This document shows, piece by piece, positions 44,904 through 52,482 of a stretch of DNA of 57,736 nt. Each line of letters opens with the position of its first letter. The first letter of the stretch is position 1. The notes beneath the pieces are model-generated. The model did not search any database. It saw nothing but the letters and a program-made list of their open reading frames with translations, and was not told where the DNA came from. The position numbers were made by a program, and so were the translations under genes. Location of the stretch: positions 1 to 57,736 of the forward strand of contig OMVA01000052.1 of assembly GCA_900314445.1 (NCBI GenBank). Reading direction: 5' to 3'. This DNA comes from an uncultured Lachnospiraceae bacterium (GTDB lineage: Bacteria; Bacillota; Clostridia; Lachnospirales; Lachnospiraceae).

Positions 44904-44937
44904 TGCAAATGCACTTCGCTAAGCCAAGCGCATTTGC
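44904..44937. repeat. Near-perfect inverted pair of GCAAATG elements
   Basis: TGCAAATGCACTTCGCT (44904-44920), one spacer base, then the reverse complement of TGCAAATGCGCTTGGCT. The 17-bp arms differ at two positions. It begins 8 bases past the truA stop and has no T run, so it is not an ordinary terminator. Confidence 0.88.
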
Positions 44938-44944
44938 ATGGATA

Positions 44945-45745
44945 TTAATCATAATCAACAGAAACCAGGCGGAGGCCCTGAGGTGGCATGGTGATTCCAG
45001 CCGCCTGTCTGTTCTTTGCAGCAATGATTTCAGCCATAGACTCTGGTTCTCTTTTGCCGAATCCCACTTCCAGAATGGTTCCGGTAAGGATTCGCACCAT
45101 GTTCTGTAAGAAACCATTTCCATGATAAGTCAGTCTTAAATATGGGGCATCCCATTCCACCTGGATTTTATCCACCACACGAACCGAAGGCTTTTTAAAA
45201 TGGGAATTGCCACAAAAGCTCTTGTAATCGTTCATACCAGTCAGGCCCTTGGCTGCAATCTTCATTGCTCCCAGATCAGGCATAGAATCCAGCACGGTCA
45301 CATACTTCCTGTCAAAAACAGGCTTGGTATCCCCATACCAGCAGGTGTACTGATAGGTCTTGCCCTTGGCATTATATCTGCTATGGAAATGAGGGGATGC
45401 AATGCTGCAGGCATCAATACTAATATCATCCGGCAGATAGTGATTCATGTAGGACTGAATTTGCTGAGCTGTTCTATGACTGTCCAGAATTACATTGGCT
45501 GTCATGGCATCTGCATGAACCCCTGCGTCTGTACGTCCCGCAGCAATAACAGTGACCAGCGTGTCGTTCACTCCTCTTTTAACAGAAGACAGATTCTTTC
45601 CATTCTTCTCTGCCTCTTCTTCCAGCATACGTGTAAGCACGGTTTCCAGTTTTCCCTGAATGGTCCACTCCTTACCAGGCTGATGCTCCCATCCCAGAAA
45701 TCTTGTACCGTCATATCGCACTAAAAACTTATAATTGTTCTGCAT
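44945..45745 (-). CDS. truA: tRNA pseudouridine synthase A
   Basis: Isomerises uridines 38-40 in the tRNA anticodon arm. 266 residues: YDGTRFLGWEHQP at the N-terminus, AAGRTDAGVHA with the catalytic Asp, FHSRYNAKGKTYQY, and NGFLQNMVRILTGT near the end. The ATG at 45745 follows AAAGGTAGAT; nine in-frame codons upstream belong to the leader. A good promoter (TTGACA-16-TATAAT) lies at 45807-45834, with a GCAAATG element in between at about +18 to +34. It ends 8 bases before the inverted GCAAATG pair. Confidence 0.95.
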   Translation of the reverse strand: MQNNYKFLVRYDGTRFLGWEHQPGKEWTIQGKLETVLTRMLEEEAEKNGKNLSSVKRGVNDTLVTVIAAGRTDAGVHADAMTANVILDSHRTAQQIQSYMNHYLPDDISIDACSIASPHFHSRYNAKGKTYQYTCWYGDTKPVFDRKYVTVLDSMPDLGAMKIAAKGLTGMNDYKSFCGNSHFKKPSVRVVDKIQVEWDAPYLRLTYHGNGFLQNMVRILTGTILEVGFGKREPESMAEIIAAKNRQAAGITMPPQGLRLVSVDYD

Positions 45746-45765
45746 ATCTACCTTTCTATAAAAGA

Positions 45766-45782
45766 TGCACATATCATTTGCA
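45766..45782 (-). repeat. GCAAATG element copy
   Basis: TGCAAATGATATGTGCA on the minus strand, in the truA leader at about +18 to +34 of a consensus promoter. Confidence 0.75.
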
Positions 45783-45806
45783 CTAATTTCTTACAATTCT
45801 TCCTAT

Positions 45807-45834
45807 ATTATAAGGTGGATGAATCGATTGTCAA
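45807..45834 (-). promoter_or_regulatory. Sigma-A promoter of truA
   Basis: Minus strand TTGACA (45829-45834), 16-bp spacer, TATAAT (45807-45812): consensus hexamers. Transcription would start near 45800. Confidence 0.75.
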
Positions 45835-45909
45835 AAAGAAAGGCCCTGCGCACAAATAATTTGTATAAAACAAATGATTTTTACATTTCCATTTTTATGT
45901 CTTTCATAT

Positions 45910-45915
45910 TATAAT
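45910..45915 (+). promoter_or_regulatory. Probable -10 box of the purine permease gene
   Basis: TATAAT 45 bases before the start codon; the -35 position reads TTCCAT, weak. I examined 45840-45955 for a purine riboswitch and found none of its conserved junction words. Confidence 0.4.
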
Positions 45916-45959
45916 GTTTTGGTGTTTATTCTCTACTAAATTCAAAAAGGAGGAAGATT

Positions 45960-47327
45960 ATGTTAGAGAAAATTTTCAAACTTAAGGAACATGACACAAC
46001 AGTTCGTAAAGAAGTTGTTGCTGGTTTAACTACGTTCCTTACAATGGCCTATATTCTGGCTGTTAACCCTAATATCCTAGGAACTGTTATGGATCGTGGC
46101 GGCGTATTCGTTGCTACAGCAATCGCATCTGCTCTTGCTACATTCATCATGGCTTTCCTGGCAAACTACCCAATCGCACTTTCAGCTGGTTTGGGTCTGA
46201 ACGCTTACTTCGCATACACAGTATGTCTTGGTGAGTTAGGTGGCGCTGAAAATGCTTTCACAGTGGCTCTTACAGCAGTATTTGTTGAAGGTATTATCTT
46301 CATCATCATTTCATTCTTCAAGGCTCGTGAAGCAATCGTTAATGGTATTCCTGCAAACCTGAAGAACGGTATCTCAGCTGGTATCGGTCTCTTCGTAGCA
46401 TTCATTGGTCTGCAGAATGCAAATATCATCGTAGCTAGTGATTCTACTAAGGTTGACCTTGGTAGCTTCAAGAATCCAGAAGTTGCTCTTGCACTGATTG
46501 GTTTCCTGATTATCCTTATACTTGTTCATTACAACGTTAATGGTGCAGTTCTCATCGGTATCCTTGCCACTTGGGTACTTGGTATTATTGCTGAACTGAT
46601 TGGCTGGTATAAGGTTGATGTAGACGCTGGTGTTTACAGCCTTATCCCTTCATTCGCTGGTGGTCTTCACCTCGATGGTCTTAAGAACACAGCTTTCCAC
46701 CTCAACTTCAAGTGGGCTGGTTCTAACATCATTCAGTTCATCGCAATCACTTTCTCATTCCTCTATGTTGACTTATTCGACACAGTTGGAACTGTAGTTG
46801 CTGTTGCTGATAAGGCTAATCTTCTTAACGAAGATGGAACTCTTCCACGCGCTGGTAAGGTTCTCATGGCTGATGCTATTGGTACAACAGCTGGTGCCCT
46901 TCTTGGTACATCTACTGTAACTTCATTCGTTGAGTCTTCTGCCGGTGTTGCTGCTGGTGGCCGTACCGGTCTTACAGCTGCTGTAACAGGTATCATGTTC
47001 CTGCTCTCACTTGTACTTAGCCCAATCTTCCTTGCAATCCCTGGATTCGCTACAGCTCCAGCTCTTCTCTACGTTGGTATGCTTATGCTTTCATCTGCTA
47101 AGAAGATTAAATTTGACGGAGATATCGCTGACGTTGCAGGTGCTTACATGGCACTCCTTATGATGCCTCTTGCATACTCAATCGCTACAGGTATCATGTT
47201 CGCAATCCTTACATGGGTTATCATTAAGGTATTCACAGGTAAGGCTAAGGACGTTAGCCCAGTTATGTGGGTTGTATTCGTTCTCTTCGCTCTGAGAGTT
47301 GTTACTCTTGTAACAAACTTCATGTAA
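45960..47327 (+). CDS. NCS2/AzgA-family purine (guanine/hypoxanthine) permease
   Basis: 455 residues with about 12-13 membrane helices. TTFLTMAYILAVNPNILG at the N-terminus, SAGLGLNAYFAYTV, GLQNANIIVAS, and GTSTVTSFVESSAGVAAGGR in the second repeat are typical of the AzgA/PbuG/PbuO group that imports adenine, guanine or hypoxanthine with protons. The ATG follows AAAAAGGAGGAAGATT. A single-gene unit with its own terminator at 47372. Codons end in T or C strongly (GCT, GGT, CTT), suggesting high expression. It complements purA and purB, providing salvage instead of synthesis. Confidence 0.92.
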   Translation: MLEKIFKLKEHDTTVRKEVVAGLTTFLTMAYILAVNPNILGTVMDRGGVFVATAIASALATFIMAFLANYPIALSAGLGLNAYFAYTVCLGELGGAENAFTVALTAVFVEGIIFIIISFFKAREAIVNGIPANLKNGISAGIGLFVAFIGLQNANIIVASDSTKVDLGSFKNPEVALALIGFLIILILVHYNVNGAVLIGILATWVLGIIAELIGWYKVDVDAGVYSLIPSFAGGLHLDGLKNTAFHLNFKWAGSNIIQFIAITFSFLYVDLFDTVGTVVAVADKANLLNEDGTLPRAGKVLMADAIGTTAGALLGTSTVTSFVESSAGVAAGGRTGLTAAVTGIMFLLSLVLSPIFLAIPGFATAPALLYVGMLMLSSAKKIKFDGDIADVAGAYMALLMMPLAYSIATGIMFAILTWVIIKVFTGKAKDVSPVMWVVFVLFALRVVTLVTNFM

Positions 47328-47371
47328 GTGAAAACACACAATACATTAAAATCATAGTGTTTGAAACACGT

Positions 47372-47402
47372 AAGGGCTTCGCAGAAATGCGAAGCCCTTT
47401 CT
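47372..47402 (+). terminator. Terminator of the purine permease gene
   Basis: AAGGGCTTCGC and GCGAAGCCCTT form a perfect 11-bp stem around AGAAAT, followed by TCTT. Confidence 0.85.
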
Positions 47403-47494
47403 TCTATGTATATTTATAAGCAAGTTCCAATAATATGTTATTTGCTTTCTGGCATTTTTTCTGAGTTTTTTTCAAGATGCCAAACTGCTTTTCG

Positions 47495-48040
47495 CTAAAT
47501 CTCATACTTCAACAATGCACAATTCTTAATGCCAAATGCTGAGAATTCTTCATTTGTCATGTCAACAAAATAGGACTGCATAAATCTGGCAATGCCATTG
47601 TGGGCCACCAGAAGATAAATCTTATCATCCTGCTTTAATTCATCCAGCAAATTGTAAATGCGCTGTGACATCTGAAGCATTGACTCCCCACCATCATAGT
47701 GACAAACAAAATCTTTCTTGGCTTCATGAAATTCTTTGCCATCTCTTGGCGTAGATTCATACTTTCCAAAATTCTGTTCCTTGAGACGAATCTCCTCTCT
47801 CAGTGGCAATCCTGTCTCCTCTGCAATGTGCCTGGCTGTATCGAAAGCTCGGCAAAGTGGTGACGCAAGAATCTGATCGATATGAATTTCGCCAGCATCA
47901 ATCCTTGCTTTCAGTTCTTTTCCCAACTGGATTGCCTGTTCATGTCCAAGCTCTGTTAGACCAATGTCTGTGGCACCGCAAATCTTATTTTCCACATTCC
48001 ATACAGTCTGTCCGTGTCTTGTAAAATATAAAGCTTTCAA
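47495..48040 (-). CDS. Histidine phosphatase family protein
   Basis: 181 residues of the phosphoglycerate-mutase-like fold. YFTRHGQTVWN carries the phospho-accepting His; ILASPLCRAFDTARHIAE, LKEQNFGKYE and LLVAHNGIARFM give the other catalytic residues. Too short and lacking key residues for a glycolytic mutase, so probably a phosphatase of unknown substrate (CobC/PhoE-like). The start is TTG at 48040, 7 bases after GGAG. Divergent from the glycerate kinase gene, with a weak GCAAATG element between. Confidence 0.9.
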   Translation of the reverse strand: MKALYFTRHGQTVWNVENKICGATDIGLTELGHEQAIQLGKELKARIDAGEIHIDQILASPLCRAFDTARHIAEETGLPLREEIRLKEQNFGKYESTPRDGKEFHEAKKDFVCHYDGGESMLQMSQRIYNLLDELKQDDKIYLLVAHNGIARFMQSYFVDMTNEEFSAFGIKNCALLKYEI

Positions 48041-48063
48041 ATTTATTCTCCATTCTTAAATCG

Positions 48064-48080
48064 TGCAAATGAATTTTCCC
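48064..48080 (+). repeat. GCAAATG element copy, weak right half
   Basis: TGCAAATGAATTTTCCC between the divergent histidine phosphatase and glycerate kinase genes. The left half is perfect, the right half poor. Confidence 0.5.
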
Positions 48081-48161
48081 TAGTAATGACTTTTGTCGAT
48101 TTCACTAAAGATAAGTTCGTGCTAAAATGCCATTAGATTTTAACATAAATAGGAGAAAAAA

Positions 48162-49394
48162 ATGAAGGTTCTTATAGCAATGGATTCCATGAAGGGATGT
48201 ATGTCTTCTATCGCTTGTGGAAATGCGATTGCCGCAGGTCTGAAGCTGGCATCTCCAGAGTCTAGTGCCATAGTTCGTCCAATTGCCGATGGCGGTGAAG
48301 GAACTGTAGAGGCATTAGTTACAGGTTTTAATGGTACTTTTCAAGAGATTACCGTAATGGGGCCAAACTGCACACCTGTTCAGGCACGCTACGGCATTAT
48401 TCAAACAGAGGATCCAAAACTTCATACTTTACTTCCAACTGCAGTTATTGAGATTTCTGCAGCTGCAGGAATTGCTTTGCTGGATGAAGCCGAACTGGAT
48501 GCCATGGAAACAACCACCTATGGCGTTGGAGAAATGATTATTGACGCAATACAGGAAGGTTGTAGAAATTTCATCATTGGTCTTGGTGGCAGCGCCACCA
48601 ACGATGGAGGAATTGGTATGCTTCAGGCTTTGGGAGCTTCTTTCTATGACAAAGACGGCACTTCCCTATCTCAGGCTACAGAAGACGATGACGAGGATCA
48701 AAGCAAGGACTTTATCCTCCGCGGTCGTGATTTGGAATTAATCTCATCCATAAATATTGACTCCATGTATCCAAAACTTTCTGAATGCACTTTCCATGTG
48801 GCTTGTGATGTGAATAATCCACTCTACGGACCAAAGGGTGCAACCCTTGTGTTTGGTCCACAAAAGGGTGCCTTCGATACGGATCTGGATGCACTGGAAG
48901 AGGGTATGAAAAACTACGCGGAAGTAGCCTCTGCCTGTCTTTCAAGCAATGTAAGTGTAGAGAATCTTGTAGACCCAGGCTTTCCCGGTTGTGGCGCAGC
49001 CGGCGGACTTGGCTTCGCCTTCCTCTACTTCCTGCATGGTAAGCTGGAACATGGCATTGATATCATCATGCGAGAAACAAAACTGGAAGATTATATTAAA
49101 CATGCCGACCTGGTAATCACTGGTGAAGGACGACTGGATACACAAACCTTAATGGGTAAAGCTCCTCTAGGTGTTGCAACCCTTGCCAAGAAGTATGGGA
49201 TTCCTGTCATCGCTTTTGCAGGTTCTATTGATCCCAATATTGAAGCAAATGATATTCCCAATATCGACGCTTACTTCCCAATTCTCCGCAAGGAAATCAC
49301 TTTGGAAGAAGCTATGCGACCAGAAACCACATCCATTAACCTCACTCACACATCCTATCAGGTATTTAGACTCTGGCTGTGTAAAAAGAAATAA
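48162..49394 (+). CDS. glxK: Glycerate kinase
   Basis: Phosphorylates D-glycerate (2-phosphoglycerate in the GlxK/GarK class). 410 residues: DSMKGCMSS, IADGGEGTVEAL, GLGGSATNDGGIGMLQALG, CDVNNPLYGPKGAT, and VITGEGRLDTQTLMGKAP. Slightly longer than the usual ~380 because of an acidic insertion (ATEDDDEDQSKD) after GASFYDKDG. The ATG follows ATAGGAGAAAAAA. Single gene; no convincing terminator follows it, and a possible antisense promoter lies 165-200 bases downstream. Confidence 0.94.
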   Translation: MKVLIAMDSMKGCMSSIACGNAIAAGLKLASPESSAIVRPIADGGEGTVEALVTGFNGTFQEITVMGPNCTPVQARYGIIQTEDPKLHTLLPTAVIEISAAAGIALLDEAELDAMETTTYGVGEMIIDAIQEGCRNFIIGLGGSATNDGGIGMLQALGASFYDKDGTSLSQATEDDDEDQSKDFILRGRDLELISSINIDSMYPKLSECTFHVACDVNNPLYGPKGATLVFGPQKGAFDTDLDALEEGMKNYAEVASACLSSNVSVENLVDPGFPGCGAAGGLGFAFLYFLHGKLEHGIDIIMRETKLEDYIKHADLVITGEGRLDTQTLMGKAPLGVATLAKKYGIPVIAFAGSIDPNIEANDIPNIDAYFPILRKEITLEEAMRPETTSINLTHTSYQVFRLWLCKKK

Positions 49395-49698
49395 TGCAAT
49401 AGGATTCCCATTTTGCGAAAGAATTCCTGATAGCTTTCCAGGGAAAACCATCTTTTAAAATCAACACCCAACCTTTCTAGCAGGACAGCCGCTTTCGTTT
49501 TCTTCGCTTCTTTTTTATTAATGTAGGTAAGAATAATCTGTAGCAAGATTCATAAGCCGTTATTATATGTGACCATATGTTCATGTGTCGATAATTAAAT
49601 CACAACATAATAGACAAGAATTACGAAGCCTTACAGTAATCCAGTACTAAAAAAACCGCAAACCAAAAAGCCGTCCGATTTCTCGGACAGCATTCACT
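49395..49698. other. 304-bp gap after glycerate kinase, with possible short leftward transcript
   Basis: The minus strand has TCGACA (49586-49591), 18-bp spacer and TATAAT (49562-49567), a reasonable promoter. The transcript would run from about 49555 across a 62-codon open frame (49358-49546, starting TTG and lacking a ribosome site) and into the 3' end of glxK as antisense. That frame encodes a basic peptide (TYINKKEAKKTKAAVLLERL) which I do not recognise. It may be a gene remnant, a small protein or an antisense RNA. The MATE terminator occupies 49670-49691. Confidence 0.35.
49670..49691 (-). terminator. Terminator of the MATE exporter gene
   Basis: GCTGTCCGA and TCGGACGGC pair around GAAA, followed on the minus strand by TTTTTGG, 8 bases past the stop. 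Confidence 0.85.
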
Positions 49699-51078
49699 TT
49701 ATTCAACTTCAGCACCTATTAATACAGGAACCACAGTTTTTTCTTTTTTCTTAAGATTCTTCCAAGGACCTGTTACATAGAAGCATACAGACAAAATGGC
49801 GGAAACAGTCCAGCCAAGTGGCCATGACAGCCAGATTCCTGTTGAAAGAAGAGCTGTTGATGACAGTATAAATGCAAGCACAACTCGGATAATCAGATCG
49901 GAGAAAGTACCAATCATAAATTTACCCATCATGGCATTTCCACGAAGAATACCATCGGAGATGAGCTTTGCTGCTACAATAAAGTAGAATGGAGAAACTA
50001 TGCGAAGGAACATAAGACCTGAATGCATAGCCATCTCAGAAGGCTTGTCCATAAAGAAAAGGAGCAGCCACTTACCACAAATGAAGTAAAGAAGTGTCAA
50101 AGGCACACAGAGGATCCACACAAGTTTTAACCCAGCCTTAAAGCCCTGAGGAATTCTTTCCACTTTGCCAGCACCCATATTTTGACCGGCATAGTTTGAA
50201 ATACCATTACCTAAAGTTGTAAAGGATGTAACCACCAGATTATTTAACTTGACTGCTGCAGAATAGCCAGCGATAACTCCTGGACCGAAGCCGTTGATAA
50301 CACTCTGAATGATAATATTTCCAACAGAGATAAAACTCTGTTGCAAGATCGATGGAATTGCAACCTTTGCAATCTTTCCGAAAATATTGCCTGAGAAGTA
50401 AACCATCTTCTCTTCCGTTTCAAACTTCTTCATTCTCTTAAGAACTACGAAAAGAGCAAGGAAACATGAGACGCCCTGACAGATGAAGGTTGCCCATGCT
50501 ACACCAGCAACTCCCATATGGAAGCCAGTAACAAACCAGATATCCATGGCAATATTGGATACAGACGAAACAGCCAGGAAATAAAATGGTGTCTTTGAAT
50601 CACCCAGGGCTGAGAAAATACCCGTTGCAACATTATAGAAAAATACAAAAGGCAGTCCCCAAACATAAATATCAAGATAAAGCTTGGAATCAGCGAAAAT
50701 CTCATTTGGCGTACGAATCAGATTCAGCAGGCCACCGCAGAAAATAGTTCCGATGAGCATAATCAAGACACAGATGACACCTGTCATAATCATAGCTGTG
50801 GAAACAGCCGTCTTCATTTTGCCATACTCTTTGGAACCAAAATACATGGAAGTAATAACCGAACATCCAATATTGCAACCAAAGGCAAAGGCAATAAAAA
50901 TCAAAGTAATCTCGTAAGAATTTCCAACTGCCGCCAGGGCATTTTCGCCGATAAACTTACCAGCCACCAGGCTGTCCGCGATATTATATAACTGCTGAAA
51001 AATAATACTGCCAAAAAGTGGCAAACAAAATGCCCACAAAACTTTTTCCGGCTTGCCTACCGTCAAATCCTTATTCAT
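49699..51078 (-). CDS. MATE-family multidrug/organic cation antiporter
   Basis: 459 residues with twelve membrane helices in two homologous halves (FCLPLFGSIIFQQLYNIADSLVAGKFIGENALAAVG begins the first). Exports drugs or metabolites in exchange for sodium or protons. The NorM/DinF-like motifs GNSYEITLIFIAFAFGCNIG and NGFGPGVIAGYSAA fit. The ATG follows TAGGAGATTTGTC. It diverges from a LysR regulator across 250 bp holding three tandem 16-bp repeats, which suggests control by that regulator. Confidence 0.92.
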   Translation of the reverse strand: MNKDLTVGKPEKVLWAFCLPLFGSIIFQQLYNIADSLVAGKFIGENALAAVGNSYEITLIFIAFAFGCNIGCSVITSMYFGSKEYGKMKTAVSTAMIMTGVICVLIMLIGTIFCGGLLNLIRTPNEIFADSKLYLDIYVWGLPFVFFYNVATGIFSALGDSKTPFYFLAVSSVSNIAMDIWFVTGFHMGVAGVAWATFICQGVSCFLALFVVLKRMKKFETEEKMVYFSGNIFGKIAKVAIPSILQQSFISVGNIIIQSVINGFGPGVIAGYSAAVKLNNLVVTSFTTLGNGISNYAGQNMGAGKVERIPQGFKAGLKLVWILCVPLTLLYFICGKWLLLFFMDKPSEMAMHSGLMFLRIVSPFYFIVAAKLISDGILRGNAMMGKFMIGTFSDLIIRVVLAFILSSTALLSTGIWLSWPLGWTVSAILSVCFYVTGPWKNLKKKEKTVVPVLIGAEVE

Positions 51079-51103
51079 GACAAATCTCCTATTTACTCAC
51101 GCT

Positions 51104-51153
51104 TGCAAATCACATTTTTGCAAAATCACGTTTTTGCAAAATCATGTTCATTC
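51104..51153. repeat. Three tandem 16-bp repeats in the MATE-lysR divergent region
   Basis: Three consecutive copies of a unit close to TTGCAAAATCACGTTT, the first slightly shorter in its A run. They lie 26-75 bases upstream of the MATE start codon, with a 16-bp period that puts copies about one and a half helical turns apart. Candidate binding sites for the divergent LysR protein. Confidence 0.75.
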
Positions 51154-51210
51154 ACTTTCATTTACCGTCACGTATTATGCGCTATTTACTTAAATATGTA
51201 AAATATATAT

Positions 51211-51244
51211 TTGATATATCTTTCATATCATTTTGATATATAAT
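51211..51244 (+). promoter_or_regulatory. Promoter area of the second LysR gene with a direct repeat
   Basis: TTGATATAT occurs at 51211-51219 and 51232-51240, 21 bp apart (two helical turns). The second copy runs into TATAAT (51239-51244) and makes an extended -10. Transcription would start near 51250, just before the GCAAATG element at 51259. Confidence 0.5.
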
Positions 51245-51258
51245 GATTACAAAAGGAT

Positions 51259-51275
51259 TGCAAATGAATTGTGCA
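51259..51275 (+). repeat. GCAAATG element copy
   Basis: TGCAAATGAATTGTGCA in the leader of the second LysR gene, at about +8 to +25; it contains the ATG of the possible leader ORF. Confidence 0.8.
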
Positions 51276-51338
51276 CAGGTACGCGCATCTGATTTTATGC
51301 TTCATGTTTCTAAAAGAGGAGATCATTATGGACATTAA
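51264..51338 (+). CDS. Possible 24-codon leader ORF overlapping the LysR start
   Basis: ATG at 51264 lies inside the GCAAATG element and is preceded by AAAGGA at 6 bases. The frame encodes MNCAQVRASDFMLHVSKRGD and four more residues, and stops at TAA 51336-51338, 11 bases into the LysR gene. If translated, it would place ribosomes over the LysR start and could couple or hinder its translation. Only codon and ribosome-site evidence is available, so it may be chance. Confidence 0.3.
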   Translation: MNCAQVRASDFMLHVSKRGDHYGH

Positions 51339-52227
51339 TTTTGATTACTACAAAACTTTTTATTTCGTTGGGAAATACGGTGGATTCACCCAGGCGGCAA
51401 AGGCTTTGCACAATAACCAGCCAAATATCACTCGCATTATCAACAATCTGGAAGCGGAACTGAACTGCAAACTTTTCCTCCGCTCCAGAAAGGGCGTTTC
51501 CCTGACACCAGAGGGCAAAAAGTTGTACTTGCACATTGAATCTGCCTACAAACAGATAAAGTCCGGTGAAGCGGAGTTAGAAGAAAGCGCCAGTCTGAAT
51601 TCTGGTTCCATTTCCCTTGCCATCAGTGAAATTGCCCTGCACGGTTTTATGCTCCCTGTCCTGCAGGAATACCGACTAACTTTCCCTGGCATCCGCATCA
51701 AGATTCTCAACCACTCCACCCCGGAAGGTCTTCGTGCCTTAAGCCGTGGCGATGCCGAACTGGCCATTATCTCCTCTCCTACAGAATTGCCAAATAATCT
51801 GAAATCAACCAAAGTCATCAACTTCAAAGAGATTCTCATTGCTGGTAAACTATTCTCCGAATTGAAAAACAAAAAGTTGGACATCAAAGGTATATCCACT
51901 TACCCAATAATTACTTTAGGAAAAAATACAGCCTCCTATAACTTTTTGAGAGACTTCTTCTATGCCAACGGTACAGTCTTTGAACCATCCGTAGAAGCCG
52001 CAACCACCGACCAAATCTTACCCATGGTTGCACACGATATCGGTCTGGGCTTTGTTCCTAAGAACCTGGCGGCAAATGTGCTTGCCAGCGGCGATGTCTT
52101 TCAGGTCAAAGTAAGCGAGAAAATTCCAGAAAGAAGCATCTGTCTGGTACGTGATAAATCAAAACCACTCAGCGTTGCAGCATCTGCATTAGAAACTCTT
52201 ATATTAAAAAAAGGCACTAGCCAATAA
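51328..52227 (+). CDS. LysR-family transcriptional regulator (divergent from MATE exporter)
   Basis: 299 residues. Winged helix at 1-60 (FYFVGKYGGFTQAAKALHNNQPNITRIINNLEAELN), then the effector domain. The HTH contains NNQPNITR where most relatives have TQPAVSR, a variant recognition helix also seen in some clostridial LysR proteins. The ATG at 51328 follows GAGGAGATCATT; a GTG frame opening 19 codons upstream is rejected. Likely regulates the MATE gene and itself. Its last 11 bases overlap the end of a decayed GNAT gene on the other strand. Confidence 0.9.
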   Translation: MDINFDYYKTFYFVGKYGGFTQAAKALHNNQPNITRIINNLEAELNCKLFLRSRKGVSLTPEGKKLYLHIESAYKQIKSGEAELEESASLNSGSISLAISEIALHGFMLPVLQEYRLTFPGIRIKILNHSTPEGLRALSRGDAELAIISSPTELPNNLKSTKVINFKEILIAGKLFSELKNKKLDIKGISTYPIITLGKNTASYNFLRDFFYANGTVFEPSVEAATTDQILPMVAHDIGLGFVPKNLAANVLASGDVFQVKVSEKIPERSICLVRDKSKPLSVAASALETLILKKGTSQ

Positions 52228-52473
52228 GCTGGTGTCTTTCTTTTTCCTTCTGCCACTCTTCTTTCGTCAGATAATAAAAATGCTCTGTCCTCACATCCCC
52301 CATCAAAGGACAAGGTTTATCCTTCTCTGTATGCTGGTAGCGGAATCCACACTTGTGTGCACAGGCCAGCCGGCCTTGGGTCCCACCTCCGGGGTCCTTG
52401 CATATCCCAAAAGTGATTCTGCATCCAACTCTTTCCATGGTCGAATGATCAGACGTTCTGTTGTTAATTCCAT
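52217..52473 (-). pseudogene. GNAT acetyltransferase remnant with an internal deletion
   Basis: A well-formed start (ATG at 52473 after GGGGGAG) gives MELTTERLIIRPWKELDAES and then GYARTPEVGPKAGWP, the N-terminus of a RimJ/RimL-like GNAT, but this frame stops after about 56 codons. In another frame the same stretch then gives CAHKCGFRYQHTEKDKPCPL and ends FYYLTKEEWQKEK, the C-terminus of the same family. The middle (~80 residues, including the acetyl-CoA loop) is missing, and the join falls near 52360-52380 with a frame change. The gene cannot make a working enzyme. Confidence 0.82.
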
Positions 52474-52482
52474 TTGCTCCCC

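Noticed and set aside
45840..45955. Purine riboswitch before the purine permease
   Set aside because: None of the conserved junction sequences and no terminator; only AT-rich promoter sequence and a short CAAAT dyad.
52465..52479. GCAAATGGAATTAAC, another apparent element copy
   Set aside because: It is the ribosome site and start codon of the decayed GNAT gene (Met-Glu-Leu), and the right half does not match.
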